Of a stretch of DNA of 64,000 bases, positions 45,190 through 57,624 are shown one piece after another. Source of the stretch: Capniomyces stellatus (Eukaryota > Kickxellomycota > Harpellomycetes > Harpellales > Legeriomycetaceae); assembly GCA_001661515.1 (NCBI GenBank), contig LUVW01000022.1, positions 162,085 through 226,084 on the forward strand, in the 5' to 3' direction. Under the pieces are notes generated by a model, which was not told where the DNA came from, made no database searches, and saw only the letters and a list, made by a program, of their open reading frames with translations. The stretch's first letter is position 1. Every line of letters starts with the position of its first letter. The translations under genes and the position numbers were made by a program.

Positions 45190-48100
45190 ATGGAAAATAA
45201 GGAATATAAAGCTCAGCAGGAACTATTGAAGACTAAACTGGTAGAGCATTATCGAAAGAAAAAGGAAAAAATAGAAAAGATATTTTTCCAACCAATGGAA
45301 TTAAGCCGAGCGAATCTGAAAGTACAAAATCAGAAAAAGTCAATCGGAATACCCAGCACCAACTCGTTTAGGTAAATATCGATACTTTGTTTTTTCTATT
45401 ATTATTATTATTGGTTTAGGTTTGGTGTTGTTCAAGAAATGGATTTAGATTTAGCCAAACTTGAATGGTTTACTTGAATGGCGGTTTAAAGACTGATAAA
45501 GATAAAGAGGGAAAAGAAAGGTAAAGAAAAAGAAATAAATTGTATTGTGTTGTGTTTTAGGAACAGACAGGGGATAGAGTCTTTAAAAGAGTTTAAAAGT
45601 TTGAGAGTAGAGCGAATAAAGATACGAGAGGGGATAGAGGAGGCTAAAGCTAAGGAATCAGCGATAAGAAGCAAGCTAAAAGAGAAAAAAGAGCAGAAGC
45701 AGAGTTCGTTATTGGAAATAGTAGATCTTGAGGTTTTTTCAAACAAAGACAAGGAGTTGGACAGTATTGATAGTCAGTATAGAAAATTGGCAGCGGCGAA
45801 AATAAGAGTGAGCCAAAGGACAGAAAAGAAAGGTGTTGAGGGGAGCAATTTAAACGCGATATTCAAAGTGTCGATAAAGGAGCACTTGTCTACATTAACG
45901 AAAAAGCAGGAGGAGGTAGAGGAGAAGAAGGAAGCGGAACCAATCAGCATGGGTAATTCCGGCACGGATAAAACGGGAGGCGGAGCACATATAACCGATA
46001 ATAATGGTGATGGAGCTAGTGAGGGAAACAAGGAGGCGAATAGCAATGTAGCGGTGGAAGGGCCAAGTGATGGAGAAGCAGAGAGCGGTGGGCAGGGACT
46101 CGTGACCGTGAAGAGGGGAATGAAGGAAAGCGGGTTGAAATTCAAAACTGAGAAGAAAATAGGGAAACATGATTGGCCAAGGAACACGATGTCAGCGTCA
46201 GTTGGGGAAAATAGCAATAGAGGCAGGGCTGGATCGTTAGCCGGAATGGGGATGCAAGTGTTGAGCAAGGAGGTTGGGCCAAAGCCAGGCAAAAGTGTGA
46301 TTAAGCCAGGATATGTAGCACCGGGGGTTACGGTAAAGACGGCATACAGTCTTTTAGAGCGAATACTGGAAATAGAGAACCCATACATTCAGGAGCGAAT
46401 GGTGGATTTTTTGATGATAGAGGGTGTGGTGGCGTTGCTTATTAGATTTATCACTTGTGTTGGGCCGCGGAGGGGAGATGGCGGGGAGGGAAAAGACGGA
46501 GGGGAAAAAGACGGAGAGGGTAAAGACGGAGAGGATAAAGATGGAGGGGAAGTGATGGAGAAAGATAGCGAGGAAAGGTTGGGGGCTGAGCAGGAGACCA
46601 AAAGGAAAAACGGGCAAGGACAAACAGAAGAGTATTTGGACATGCAGAGAAGGCAGAGGGTTTGGCAAACTCGGAGGAAGGAGCACGGGCAGAAGAAGTT
46701 GCGGATGAGTGCATTAGAGCTGAAAAGGTCGTACAACGCAGTGAAAATGCTTACCTCAAACGAACACAATAGCAGAAAAGTGATTCAAAGGAATGTAGTG
46801 CTGATAATATACGGGCTGTTTGAGATTTTCAACGATAATGCGCGAGGATCGTTTCATCACTTTTCAGCGTTGTTTGATTATATTATTGGAATACACACGC
46901 AAAAGGTGTGTAAAATGCTGCTGTACCCGCCATCAGACGTCAGTTCGGTGCCACTGATACCGAGCATAAGTTTTACGCTCGAAATCAACGCGTTGGTGGA
47001 TGGGAAGCCGTTGGTATCAGACATGATTCCGTTTCTGAATGAACATCCGATCCAGCAGTCGTTTCAAAAGCTGCTGTTTGGGTCGTGGGGGGGAAGGATG
47101 ATGCAGGAAATGGGGCTGAGGCCGACGGACTCGCTGCTGAGGCAGGGGCCAGGCGGAGGGATAAATCCGAGCACTGGCGATACGAAGGAAGAAAAAGAAG
47201 CGTTAAAAAAGGTTTGTGCGCGGTTTGAGCACGTCAAGGACTGCAGATTCTGGCCGATTATGTTGGACTTGCTGGAGAGCGAGGACACACGAACGGTTCA
47301 GCAGACGTCAGAGTTTCTGGCGTTGATTATAAGGGAGATGTCTACGTTTGTTGGGCTTGAGAGTCTGTTTGAGCCGTTTGTGAATGGGGACTATATAGTT
47401 CGGCGAATGGCACAGGCTATAGTTAGCCGGCCAGAGCTGGGCGTGCACGCAGAGGCATCGATCCATGTTCTGTCGGTGCTATTTGACAAGACAGAGTGCA
47501 AGTACAACAGACTGGTGAGGATACAGCAGAGGATAGATGAGGTAGACCCAAAGGACGGAACGGCTGAGCTGTTAGTATCCGCAGGGCTGGCAGGCCGAGT
47601 AGAGCTGGAAACTTTTGTTCCAGGTCTGTGCACGCAGCTGGTTGGACTGCACGGAGACACCGACCTGACAACACACGTAGCAAACGCGAGGAGGATATCG
47701 GCTGGGTGTTTGACATCAGAGTCGGTGAAAAGCAAGTCAACAAGGCTTAGAAAAGGCAAGTCGAACTACGTGGTGGAAAACATGTCCGCGTACGGAACTT
47801 CAAAAGGTGCGAATGCAGGTATGGACATGAACATGGAGATGGATGTGGATATGGATATGTATATGGATATGGAGTTGGATGGAAATTCTGGTGCTGCTGG
47901 GTACGCTATAAAGAACGGTGCCAGATATGGTGGTGAAGGCGATGGGATGTTTTTGGGGGTTGACGTTGACGTTGACGTTGACGTTGATACTGGTGCTGGT
48001 GCTGGTGCTGGGGTGGGTGTTGGGGTGGGTGGAAGTAGGAACATCCGGGAGGCTTTAATGCGTTATAGCGGAAGACTGACAGGGTCGCTGAACAGAGCCG

Positions 48101-51100
48101 ATAGTTTTGGCGCGTACAGCTCATCATCATCGTCGTTGTCGCCGTCATCAACGCTGTCAGCATCCCCAGTAATGGACAACAATTCCAGCGGCGAGGGACA
48201 GGCGCTGCAACTTGACGATGTGTTGGTTCTGGACGGAGGTTTGGGATTAGGTGATGGAGGTGGAAGTGGAGGTGGAACAAACGAAGGTTTAAATGGCCAA
48301 AATCCGGGTGGAAGCGGGAACGATGCAGGTGGCCAAAACATAAACCAGAATCAGAATCAGAATCAGAATCAAAATCAAAATCAGAATCAAAATCAAAATC
48401 AAAATCAAAATCAGAATCCGAACCAATTGGCAGATGGCAGAACCAAGAAACAAAAGAAACTTTCGTGCTATCCAAAACCAACACAAACAAGGATGAAACT
48501 GCTGGCAATAATTGTTCACATCCTGAAGGAGGCAGAGGACTTGGACGAGATAATTGGATGGGTTGACCTGCGAGTTTGGGACCAGCTGGCATACTGGATC
48601 CTATACCACCCTTCGAACTCGGTGTTGCAGTCGTTGGTGTACCAAATGATTACCCTTGTAACACACTGCGCCACGTGGACACATCGTCAGCTGCTTGGCG
48701 ATAGTATGGACCTGTTCTCCAATAGTAGTCTTTACATAACCGGTGAAAACCGGATAGCGTGTTCTTGCAGCAGTGAGACAGATATGGTCTGTTTAGGGTG
48801 TCAGTGCAGAAGAGCCTTGGCCAGCAACTGTGACGGAGTTTTGGCCTACTTGGTGGAAAGCGTGAAGTTGCCTCAAAGAATGCTGGATGCCGTTTTGAGA
48901 GATTCAGAGCCTGAGACAGCGCGTGCGGATGCGAGAAAGAGGCGCAATTTCTACAAGGAAAGCAATGGGTACTTTTTGCTTACGCTAAACACACTGAGAC
49001 TGGCGATTCAAGGTGACAGAAGGGAGTTGAGCTTAAGGTTTAGCGAAGAACTAAGGCTCATCAACAAACGGATAAGGAAGGCTGGGAAAGAAGGACAGGA
49101 AGTTCCGCGTAAAAGAGTTGGCAAACATGAGGTTGCTGGAGGACTGCTTGATGAAGGCCAAATGTTCAGATATGCTGACGGGGCTTTGTATTCTGACCAG
49201 GAGTTCGGTAGGCAGGGGAGAAGTAGCAATGATAGCTACGCAACCAGCGACGACGGTTCAGGGCCAAACAAAAAGGCAAACCCAGAACCAAACCCAGAAC
49301 CAAACCTAAAACTAAACCCAAAACTAAAGCCAGAAACCGAAACTGAGTCAGAAACGGGGATAGAAGTAGCTTCTAAAAACAACGACTATGGCGCCAAAAT
49401 CTCACAAAGGTCGGATCTCTTGGATCTCCAATTAACTGATTTTGCTGTGGATGTGTCGGGTTCAGGGCCAAGCAAAGCGGCTAGAAAGAGTACGTCCAGT
49501 AGGGGTGGCTCAGTGGTGGCAAGTAGGAAGCCCAGTTTGAACTCGAGATCCAAATCCCGGTCCAAATCCAAATCCAAACCCCGGTCCAAGTCCAAGTCTG
49601 GGACTATAGCCAAATCCCAGTCTAAGCTGAAGGCTGAACACAAGTCTAAATCCAGATCAAGATCAAGATCCAGGTCGAGGTCGAGGTCGAGATCCAGCTT
49701 AGTTGATGATTGTAGCACAAATAACCAATCTGACAATAGCTTCAATCGCTATTCTATTGACGGGAACTTGGAAGCCGATAGTCCCACAAACAGCAACAAA
49801 ACTAAGCCACAGATAAGTCTTGTGTTGACAAACCAAAATGGCGAAAATTCACACTTGCTGTCTGGCCCAAACCCAAAAGCATGTCTTGGCCTTCAAGGTA
49901 TAAATGAGTCAAAAACAGACTCGGATAGCAACAGCGATAATGACTCTTTCTCCGACACAGACTCCAATAGTGAGTCTGAATCGAACTCGAACTCTGATTC
50001 GGATTCTGATTCGGATTCTGACACTGGCTCTGGCTCTGACACTGGCTCTGATCCTGGTTTAGATTTGAGTGTAAAATCCTTGAATATTGACCAAGACTTT
50101 AGCAAAGCGTATGGCGGTACTGGTCTACAAGTAAGGGATGATTTGGAGGAGGATTCTGTGTTATGTTCTAAGTCCGGGTTGTACTCGGGCCCAGACATTC
50201 GCGACTCGAATGAGAATAGTTTAGCCGGAAAACCCCGCAACAAAGTTCAGTCTGAGGCAGAAAATGTGTTGCCTTCAAAGAACGTTATAGACGGCAAGGG
50301 CGTTGCGGGAGTTGAGAACAGAATCAAGGGCAGACCTAAACACAACAGGAGAGCCAGTAACGCAGCCAGCGCCCGAAAGAGGTCTAGAGACATGGTCAGC
50401 GATCGAAAGAGTAGGAAGAGCAACGACATTTGTTTTGTTTCCAACTATAACGGCGATGTGACGGGAATTGTGCCAAGAAATTTCAAGCCGGTCCCTGGCA
50501 GCAGTCAAGCACAGCACACCAACAACAACAAGTATCCCTACGAAGACAGACCAAGCAATGGCGTTCACGCTGAGTCTTCCCTGAATCAACAGTACCTGAG
50601 GTATGGACATGCGGGCAGAAGTGAGATAAATAGACTAATTCCCAGCCAGTCAAGCCCCAGAGGTTTTGGATTGGTGCGCGAGTCTGTTTTATCAGGGTCA
50701 ACTACGCCACAGGACAGGGGAAAGGAGCCAAAAGTTGGGCTGGAGTCGATATTCGGGAAGCTTTCGATAGAGCGCGAGCAGCAGAGAGACGAAAAGCAAC
50801 AAAGTGAGGATAGGTCAAGTCATTTGGATTTGAATGTAAATATGGCTGAAAGAGTGGGAGATGTTGAGCCAAGTAGCATACGTGGCAATCATGGTAAAGA
50901 CCAAATAATCAACTTTGCAATCAGTGTTCCAACCTCAAGTTTAGACTACCCACCACAGCAAGGAACAGAAATATTTCTGCAGCGGTGGCAGTCAATGCTG
51001 CTTTTGTCAGAGTACTGGCTGGTTAGTTTAAACAATATTAGGATGTTGACCCTTAAGCAGACCGAGGTGGGTCTGATGTTCAAGCTAATTGACCGGTATA

Positions 51101-51948
51101 AGCAGGAAGTCAAGTGTGACAACCAAAGGCCGCAACAGCATTTTAGTCCATTGAGCGTAAGAATCCCAGATTCATGCGACAACCTGGTGATCAAAAACAG
51201 AAGACTGAGGCAGCACCTACAGATGCTTAATAGCGAATATAACTCTCAAACTTCTTCATTTGACGGCGGTGATGGTAGGGATGGATTGAGCAACAAGAAC
51301 GGTACTAATGACTTTGGCAAATTGGACACAAAGAATAAAAGACGACGTCGGACTAGAAACAGAGAAAATGTTGATTTGCCACCTGACCAAACTGGCATTG
51401 ATTTTGGGTCGTTGTACTCTTTGAGTTTGGGGTTCGGTCTTGAAGATCTGCACACCAAATCATCAAAAAGCTCAAACTCCCACTCTCACTCTCACTCTAA
51501 CTCTCACTCTAACTCTAACTCCCATCAACACTCTACCACATCGTCAAAGTCCAAATCCAGATCAGGCTCGTTCAACAGATCACATTCATCCAAGCTGTCA
51601 AGAAAAGCTCCAGCCAGACAAAAAACACATCTATTACCAACAAGCCCAATCATTTCTTTGTCATCACCATCTTCTTCGTCATCTCCATCAAAACTGGGCA
51701 TAAAACTATCGCCTACAAATACTGCCTACTCGATCCACTCCGACCCCATCAATCTGCTGAATTCAGGCACTATTCCTGCCACAGCCAATAACCGCATCGA
51801 CAATACCGCTAATAATAACGGCAAAAATGACAGTAGTAGTAGTAGTAGTGCCGGTAATTCTGGTGTTAGTAGAGATAAAAACAGGAGTGGTGCTATCAGC
51901 AACAGGTGTAGTGATTTGGCTAACAATTCCGGTGTTGACGATGTCTAG
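45190..51948 (+). CDS. Very large low-complexity-rich protein, possible SAPS-like helical region
   Basis: Two exons, 45190-45371 and 45561-51948, encode 2189 aa. The N-terminal 120 residues are a Lys/Glu-rich likely coiled coil. Helical repeat segments lie at about residues 320-345 (ENPYIQERMVDFLMIEGVVA), 450-500, 560-570 and 620-720, and again at about 1070-1100 and 1195-1215. Their order and spacing, including HPSNSVLQSLVYQMITLV and NGYFLLTLNTLRLAI, recall the SAPS domain of Sit4/PP6 phosphatase regulatory subunits. This is a pattern-level inference; the hallmark SAPS N-terminal motif is not visible. The rest is disordered: (Asp-Val)n, (Asn-Gln)12, Arg-Ser, Ser-Asp and His-Ser repeats. A CSSETDMVCLGCQCR cluster near 1130 has several cysteines. 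The gene is real by length and splicing; its function is uncertain. Confidence 0.6.
48346..48426 (+). repeat. (Gln-Asn)12 codon repeat
   Basis: Twelve CAG/CAA-AAT dipeptide units encode a pure Gln-Asn tract that ends in Pro-Asn-Gln. It lies in the disordered middle of the 2189-residue protein. Tracts like this are typical of prion-like or condensate-forming segments. Confidence 0.9.
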
Positions 51949-52914
51949 TTGACGCAGTTTGTAAATGCCTTGCACAAGATGTAACCGATTCATTTAATTG
52001 GTGGCTAGCACACTTACAAGCACACTCCCAAACAAGATCTAATTTATTTACATGTTCTTTTTTCCCTTTTTTTTCTTCTTTCCAATTAACCTCTTTTAAC
52101 TTTTTGACTTTATTCTTTTTTTTAAATTCATTTTATCCAATTTTTTTCGGGTTGGTTGTAACTACCAGTATTAATTTGACTTTGAAAACTTAACATTTCA
52201 ACACTTTATTTATTTATTTTTCAGACTGGTTGGAATAATGGAACTTGTAAAAAAAGATGAAAAAAGTTCAAATAGTTTGGTTAGCTTAGTGAGAAATAGT
52301 TGAAAATAATGAAGCGGTGTTGGTACTATTATTTTAATTGTATTTGTTTGTTTTTGTTTTTTTTCTTTATTGGTATTATTGGCTATTTTGTTAGTAGCAG
52401 ATTAATTTCCATTTGCCAGTTTGGGGGTTTTTTTTTTTGACAAATCGTTTACTAACATTCTAGTTGTTTAACTCGACCTCCAACAAGCCTTTTTATTCTT
52501 TTTTTGTTTGTTTGACGGATTTTCAGGCTATTCGCCTTCTCTTTTAAATTCTCGATATTATTGTTATTCCCAAGTTGGTTTGAAGGTTTTTGGAGAAATT
52601 ATACTGCTTTTGAATTTAATTTCTGCAAGAAAATATCGCAAGTATTGTCTTCTTTTAATTTTGCTGAACTTTTATTTCTCGCTTTTATTATTATTTTTTA
52701 AATTTCTTTCATTACGAACAAGGAATTAGTATCTAACGACAGCAACAATAAAAGTAAAAGTAAAAAACAAAAACGCAAATACGATAACGCCGATTAGAAT
52801 TAAACACCCGACGAAAGCTGGAACCGCGTGTAGACAGGGCGATAGAACAGCTAGTAACTTAGTAGCAAATTTAACAACAAAATATATTTTTAAAAAAAAA
52901 ATAAAGCGCCAAAA
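51949..52914. other. Intergenic region, large gene to ARMC8 homologue
   Basis: A spacer of about 970 bp with T-rich tracts. No gene is supported. It holds the 3' flank of the large gene and the ARMC8 promoter. Confidence 0.6.
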
Positions 52915-55900
52915 ATGGTATCTTCAGCAGATAGCATAATCCTTGAGCAGCTGAATTCCAATAATGAAGAGCTCGTTTTGGCCACTTTGAGGAAAATCAA
53001 GAACGCTGTTATTGGAAACGAAAATAAAAAGAAGGCCTTTTGTATCGAATACGGAATCTCGCAAATGTAATTTCTTTTATCCATTTACTATACTCGCTGG
53101 GTTTATACTAACAGAAACTAGCTTGAATCCAAAGCGAATTGAAAAGGACAGTGCAATTTAAACACTTTGAGCTTGTAAACTAACTGAAACTAGCACCAAA
53201 CTCTTGTTTCTATACTTTAAATTGGACTGAAATCTGCAATCGAGTCCTTTTATATATTATTTAAAGGAACTTTCTTTTTCTAATTGGTCCATCTAATTTT
53301 GTATAGCGTGTTGGATATTGTAAAGAACCAAGGATACATGGAATCGGTTAGAATCGAAGCGACCTCGATTATCAGCAGCTTTCTACACAGTAAGCCAACT
53401 TAGCACAAATAGTTTTGCTTAATTCCGCACTACCTTTCTTGCCTTTTTTCTTTTTCTCTTTTTTTTTCCTACAATTTACAAACAAGTGGATCCAAACACA
53501 ACGGTCAATTAACGACTCGGTTTATATACACGTTTAATATTATTAAAGGCAAAGAATGCTATGGAGCGATTGAAAAACAAGGCGGTGCCTTTGGCGTTTT
53601 GCTTGATTGCTTGAAGGACGAAACCAATATAAAATTAAAAGAAGTAGCAGCTCGCGGGATCGATGCTTTATTGACATTTGGCAGCAAATCCGACATAATC
53701 GAGCAAGAACTGGTAATTAACAAGCACAATACTAGCCACGTTATTTATCCAGAGTAGCACCTTTTGTTTCAGCAATACTAACATATTGCACGGTAACTTT
53801 ACCGCCACACCACACCTGTATTTTTTACTTAGAAACCAATGACCCGGTGCATTATTGAAATTATCATTTACAGCTTGAACTGTTCAACTTTAACAATGTA
53901 CGAACAAAGACTGTTGAAATATTCAGTTTCGATTATCCAAAAAGCAAGCATAAACAGATCCCGCCAACTGTACTTTATGGAGGTTGGCATTGTCAAACTA
54001 TTGGTTGGTTTGCTCTCACGCCCGTATTTGAAGGTAAATACTCTACAAATCTAGCCATAAACACGTAATAAACACTGATTACTGACGGTTTTATGTATTT
54101 ATTTCTTTTTTTGTCTGTTTGTAAACTTTACAGGTGTCAGTCAATACTCTTGATGCTCTTGCAGCTTTGACACACGAGAACGAGGTGATTGCAGAGTGGC
54201 TTTTGACCGTGGAAGGTGAATAACTTTAATATCTAAATTTTTGGACATATTGTTTTTGCACCAATAATCAGCATGCAACTGTCACTCTCTGCAGTCAATA
54301 ATAATGACCATTGAAACTCCTTTTTTGTCACTCTGTGCTGATTTTAACTTTAATTTGCTAATAACGATTTTTGGATAATCTGGCAGGCAAACATTCGACC
54401 TGTATAGAGCATTTTCTTATGTTGGCAAAGGGGGAGCATGCTGAGACACAATTAGCGGCGTGTAGACTGTAAGTCAGTAGTTTTTTTTTACAAATATTTT
54501 TGCGTAAGCGACACGTTTCTAGTTTTTTATTTTTATTGTTAAACAAACTTAATTGAACCAAAAAAAGAAAATAATTTGCGCAAAACTAGATTGGCAAGAA
54601 TCAGTCGAATTTATCCAGGTACAAAGTATGCACATGAAATTGCAATCTCGGTGATTCCAGCGATTTCCAGGATGATTGACGAAGGAGGGGAACAGCAGTT
54701 GAATGGAGTTGAGACGCTAGGTAACGTGATTTTTCTTTTTTTCTTTCATACTTGCATTCATTCAAGTTGGAATACCTGTCTATGATTCGATTCAATTAAC
54801 AGCAAGCGAAATGAAATGAAAATAAAATAGGGTTGCTATGCCATGCAAATGAGGAAATGCAAAAAGCAGCGTGTGATGGAAAGTTGATACAAAAGCTGAT
54901 TAAAGTACTTGGAGAGGCAGAGTCAGAACAGACCAGCGACTTTATAGATTACAACAAATGCGTAAAGCTGCACTACCACCTGCTGCTGACAATAGCAGAG
55001 ATAATATCGTCAAATGAGGATATCAGGTGCACTGCGGTTCAGGAGGGCGTGTTTGGGTATATAGAGAGGGGAATGAGCCATAGTGTCAGCCAGGTTAAAA
55101 CAGCGGCATGTTTGTGTGCTCGGTACTTGGCCAGATCGACTAAAATCATTAGAACCAATTTTCCCGAAAGCGGGATTTTGAGCATTTTGATTGATTTGCT
55201 GGCTGATGTTGACATGGAAGTCAAACTAATGGCATCCTCGACTCTTCCAAACGTGGTGCTTGAATACTCTCCTATGCGAAAGGTATTTACATCCATTCCA
55301 CACACACCAAACCCCAGGTTATATATGTTTTTATTTATGTATATATATCAACAATATAGATAATAATTAGGAACTAATTTGTTTAAACTTTTTGTTTAGG
55401 CTGCTGTTGAAAAAGGGCTGATCGAAAAACTTGTACTTTTGCTTGATTCTCCAAACAAAACGCTGCAAAAGAATGCTTTGTGGACGTTTAAAAACATGCT
55501 GTCAATGGCTGAATCCAACACCAAAACCTTGGTGATGAGCAGCTTGAAGTTTGACCGCCTGTACTACTACATGACCCACGAGGATGAGGATTTGCAGGAA
55601 CAGGCCGTCAACATACTACGCAATATCGCGTGTACGCGTACAGTTGACATTGACTTGGTGGTGAATTCCTTTGGTGCTCAAAAAATCAGACATTTGTTGC
55701 ATGGCCTGCTGAGCTCTAATAACGAACACGTGTTGCTACATGTAAGCCAATATACAACATTGATTATTGGCCTTTTTGGGGAGCGGTTTCAATTCCCTCT
55801 AATTCGTTCTATTTACTTGTGCTTGCTTTTAGGCGATTTACACAATGTCAAACATCTCAACTGGCTCTGAGGAACATAAGATGCTTATTGCAGGCGACCC

Positions 55901-56494
55901 TGTCCAAATTGAAGCCCTATCAAAGCTCTTGGTAATCCGTCGTTCCACCTGAACGTTCTGCACTTGCTACTAATTTGTTGATTTCCCCTTGTTTTTGTTT
56001 TTTTTTGTTTTTTTTTACAACTATCTGTATTTATCAAGCAATCCTGCTTAACACATACAATTGCTTTTCTTGATATGTACTACTTAGAACAACGAATCTG
56101 CCGAAGTTCGAGTTGCCTGTCTATGGTGCATTACAAACCTGACATGGATGGATAACAAGAATCCCAAGGGTAAGGCTATAACACTACTTTTTCAACAGGG
56201 GATATGTTGTTTTTGCCTCTTACTTTTCCATGTTGACGAATAAATATTCCCAACTCTGCTTTTTTTTTTTTTCTTTATTCTTTTTTCTTGTATTGATGAA
56301 TTTACTAACCAGATTGGTGGGGTTCTGTGTATACAGGTGTTGCAGACCGCGTGCTCAATCTGTGCAACTACAATATCGAAAAGTCGGTAGCCAAGTTGAC
56401 ATCTGATCCTGAATTCGATGTCCGTGACCGTGCCTCTGTAGCCTTAGAAAATCTGACTGCCAAGCCACTCTCTCAACACTCGTCTGACTCTTGA
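52915..56494 (+). CDS. GID5: Armadillo-repeat protein, ARMC8/Vid28 (GID5) homologue
   Basis: The armadillo scaffold that holds substrate receptors in the GID/CTLH ubiquitin ligase, which in yeast degrades gluconeogenic enzymes. I rebuilt 12 exons: 52915-53066, 53307-53389, 53549-53712, 53833-54033, 54134-54215, 54387-54468, 54590-54720, 54831-55282, 55400-55741, 55833-55931, 56088-56169 and 56337-56494. They total 2028 coding bases, in frame throughout, giving 675 aa; human ARMC8 is 673. The N-terminus carries the family signature KNAVIGNENKKKA (KNAVIGNNKQKA in animals). ARM-type repeats run through the whole length; a matching stretch is SSTLPNVVLEYSPMRK, like SSMLCNLLLEFSPSKE. The last third reads ALWTFKNML and CLWCITNLTW, as in animal proteins. 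The introns are GTAAGT-, GTAATT- or GTAAAT-like and 80-240 bp. No ORF covers more than a quarter of the gene. Confidence 0.93.
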
Positions 56495-56997
56495 GATACT
56501 ATATAGAAATATATCTTTGTTTGCGATTGGACTCGCAACTCTAATCACCAAGCTCCACATTCAACTTTTGCTTGTTTTTAGTTTTGTTTTACTATTTAAG
56601 TGTTTTCTCTTTTAGTATTGCCACTATTACTATCCACTATTATTATGCTGCTTTTTTGCTTTAAGCGCTTTGTCTATAAATATATCTTTTTTTTTCTATT
56701 AAATGTCTCTATTAAACCAGCTACGGTTGAGTTGGTTCTACAGCTCGTGCAGCAGTCATGTAACTTTCTTGTAAAAACATTTTTGTATGTACATTGGTCA
56801 AGTCTTTGCAACAACTCGTTAACGCATGATGGCTTTACTTTTTGTACTGTTTTTGTCTTGGGATATATATTATATAATTAAAGAATAGGGAGAAAGTAGA
56901 GTAAAATGGAGATAGTATGGATACCAAAAATAAATAAATTTCAAAAAAGAAAAGAAAAGAAAAGTATAGTATAGTAAAAGCCTAATATAGTAGACAT
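56495..56997. other. Convergent 3' flanks of ARMC8 homologue and mL58
   Basis: A 500-bp AT-rich spacer between convergent genes. A 93-codon hydrophobic frame at 56600-56881 is T-rich and not supported. Confidence 0.6.
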
Positions 56998-57624
56998 CTA
57001 CCAATTAAGTCTACGTCTAATACGGTTGATTTTAATCAAACGCTTTTTGTAACCCATGCGTCGCCATTCGCTCTCGCTTTTCTCTTGTAGTTCGGCTATT
57101 CTCCAAGCTGGGCATTTAGCAATCATTCCAATGTAAACAGGGTTGCAATCAAACTTCTTTGCTAGTCTGTTGCGTGTCCAGTGAACAGGATCCGATTGTC
57201 TCAACTCGATTATCTCCTTCTTCTGCGCTTCTGTAATGTGGTACTTGCTTTCAACTGTTGGGTTTATCGCTGGTGGTAGATCTGCCTCGCTGATCTTTTG
57301 TGATTCTATTTGCGTTTCGCCTGCCTTTTGGCTGGCTTCCGTGTATTTTGGAATCGGCACTCGCGATGAAAATATACTTCCATCCTTCAACTCCCTTTTG
57401 AAATATATTTTGGATCCAAACTCTCCAAAACTTTCCCCATTTTCAGCTTTTGTCTTGTCCAATGCCGGCTTGTTTACTCTGTCAATTTCTGTCTTTAGCG
57501 GCTTCATCGTTATGCTCCTCGTAGCTTCTAGATTTATCTTCTTGCTCAAAACTGATCCAAATCCTGAATTTGGCTTCAAAATCATCCTCTTACTCGCCAG
57601 CACTGTGTTGTATAGAATCGACAT
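56998..57624 (-). CDS. MRPL20: Mitochondrial large ribosomal subunit protein mL58 (Mrpl20)
   Basis: A fungal-specific protein of the mitochondrial large ribosomal subunit. The intact frame is 208 aa with no intron. The first 45 residues are basic, Ser/Thr/Leu-rich and poor in acidic residues, as in a mitochondrial import signal. The conserved C-terminal half reads YHITEAQKKEIIELRQSDPV, then HWTRNRLAKKFDCNPVYIGM and CPAWR, and ends in an Arg/Lys-rich helix (RLIKINRIRRRLNW). This matches the mL58 pattern of short helices with a DPxxWT-x-x-x-LAKKF motif. It lies tail-to-tail with the ARMC8 homologue and about 1.3 kb from GAR1. Confidence 0.88.
   Translation of the reverse strand: MSILYNTVLASKRMILKPNSGFGSVLSKKINLEATRSITMKPLKTEIDRVNKPALDKTKAENGESFGEFGSKIYFKRELKDGSIFSSRVPIPKYTEASQKAGETQIESQKISEADLPPAINPTVESKYHITEAQKKEIIELRQSDPVHWTRNRLAKKFDCNPVYIGMIAKCPAWRIAELQEKSESEWRRMGYKKRLIKINRIRRRLNW

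Noticed and set aside
56600..56881. 93-codon hydrophobic frame past the ARMC8 homologue
   Set aside because: T-rich composition makes hydrophobic codons likely; no recognised domain.
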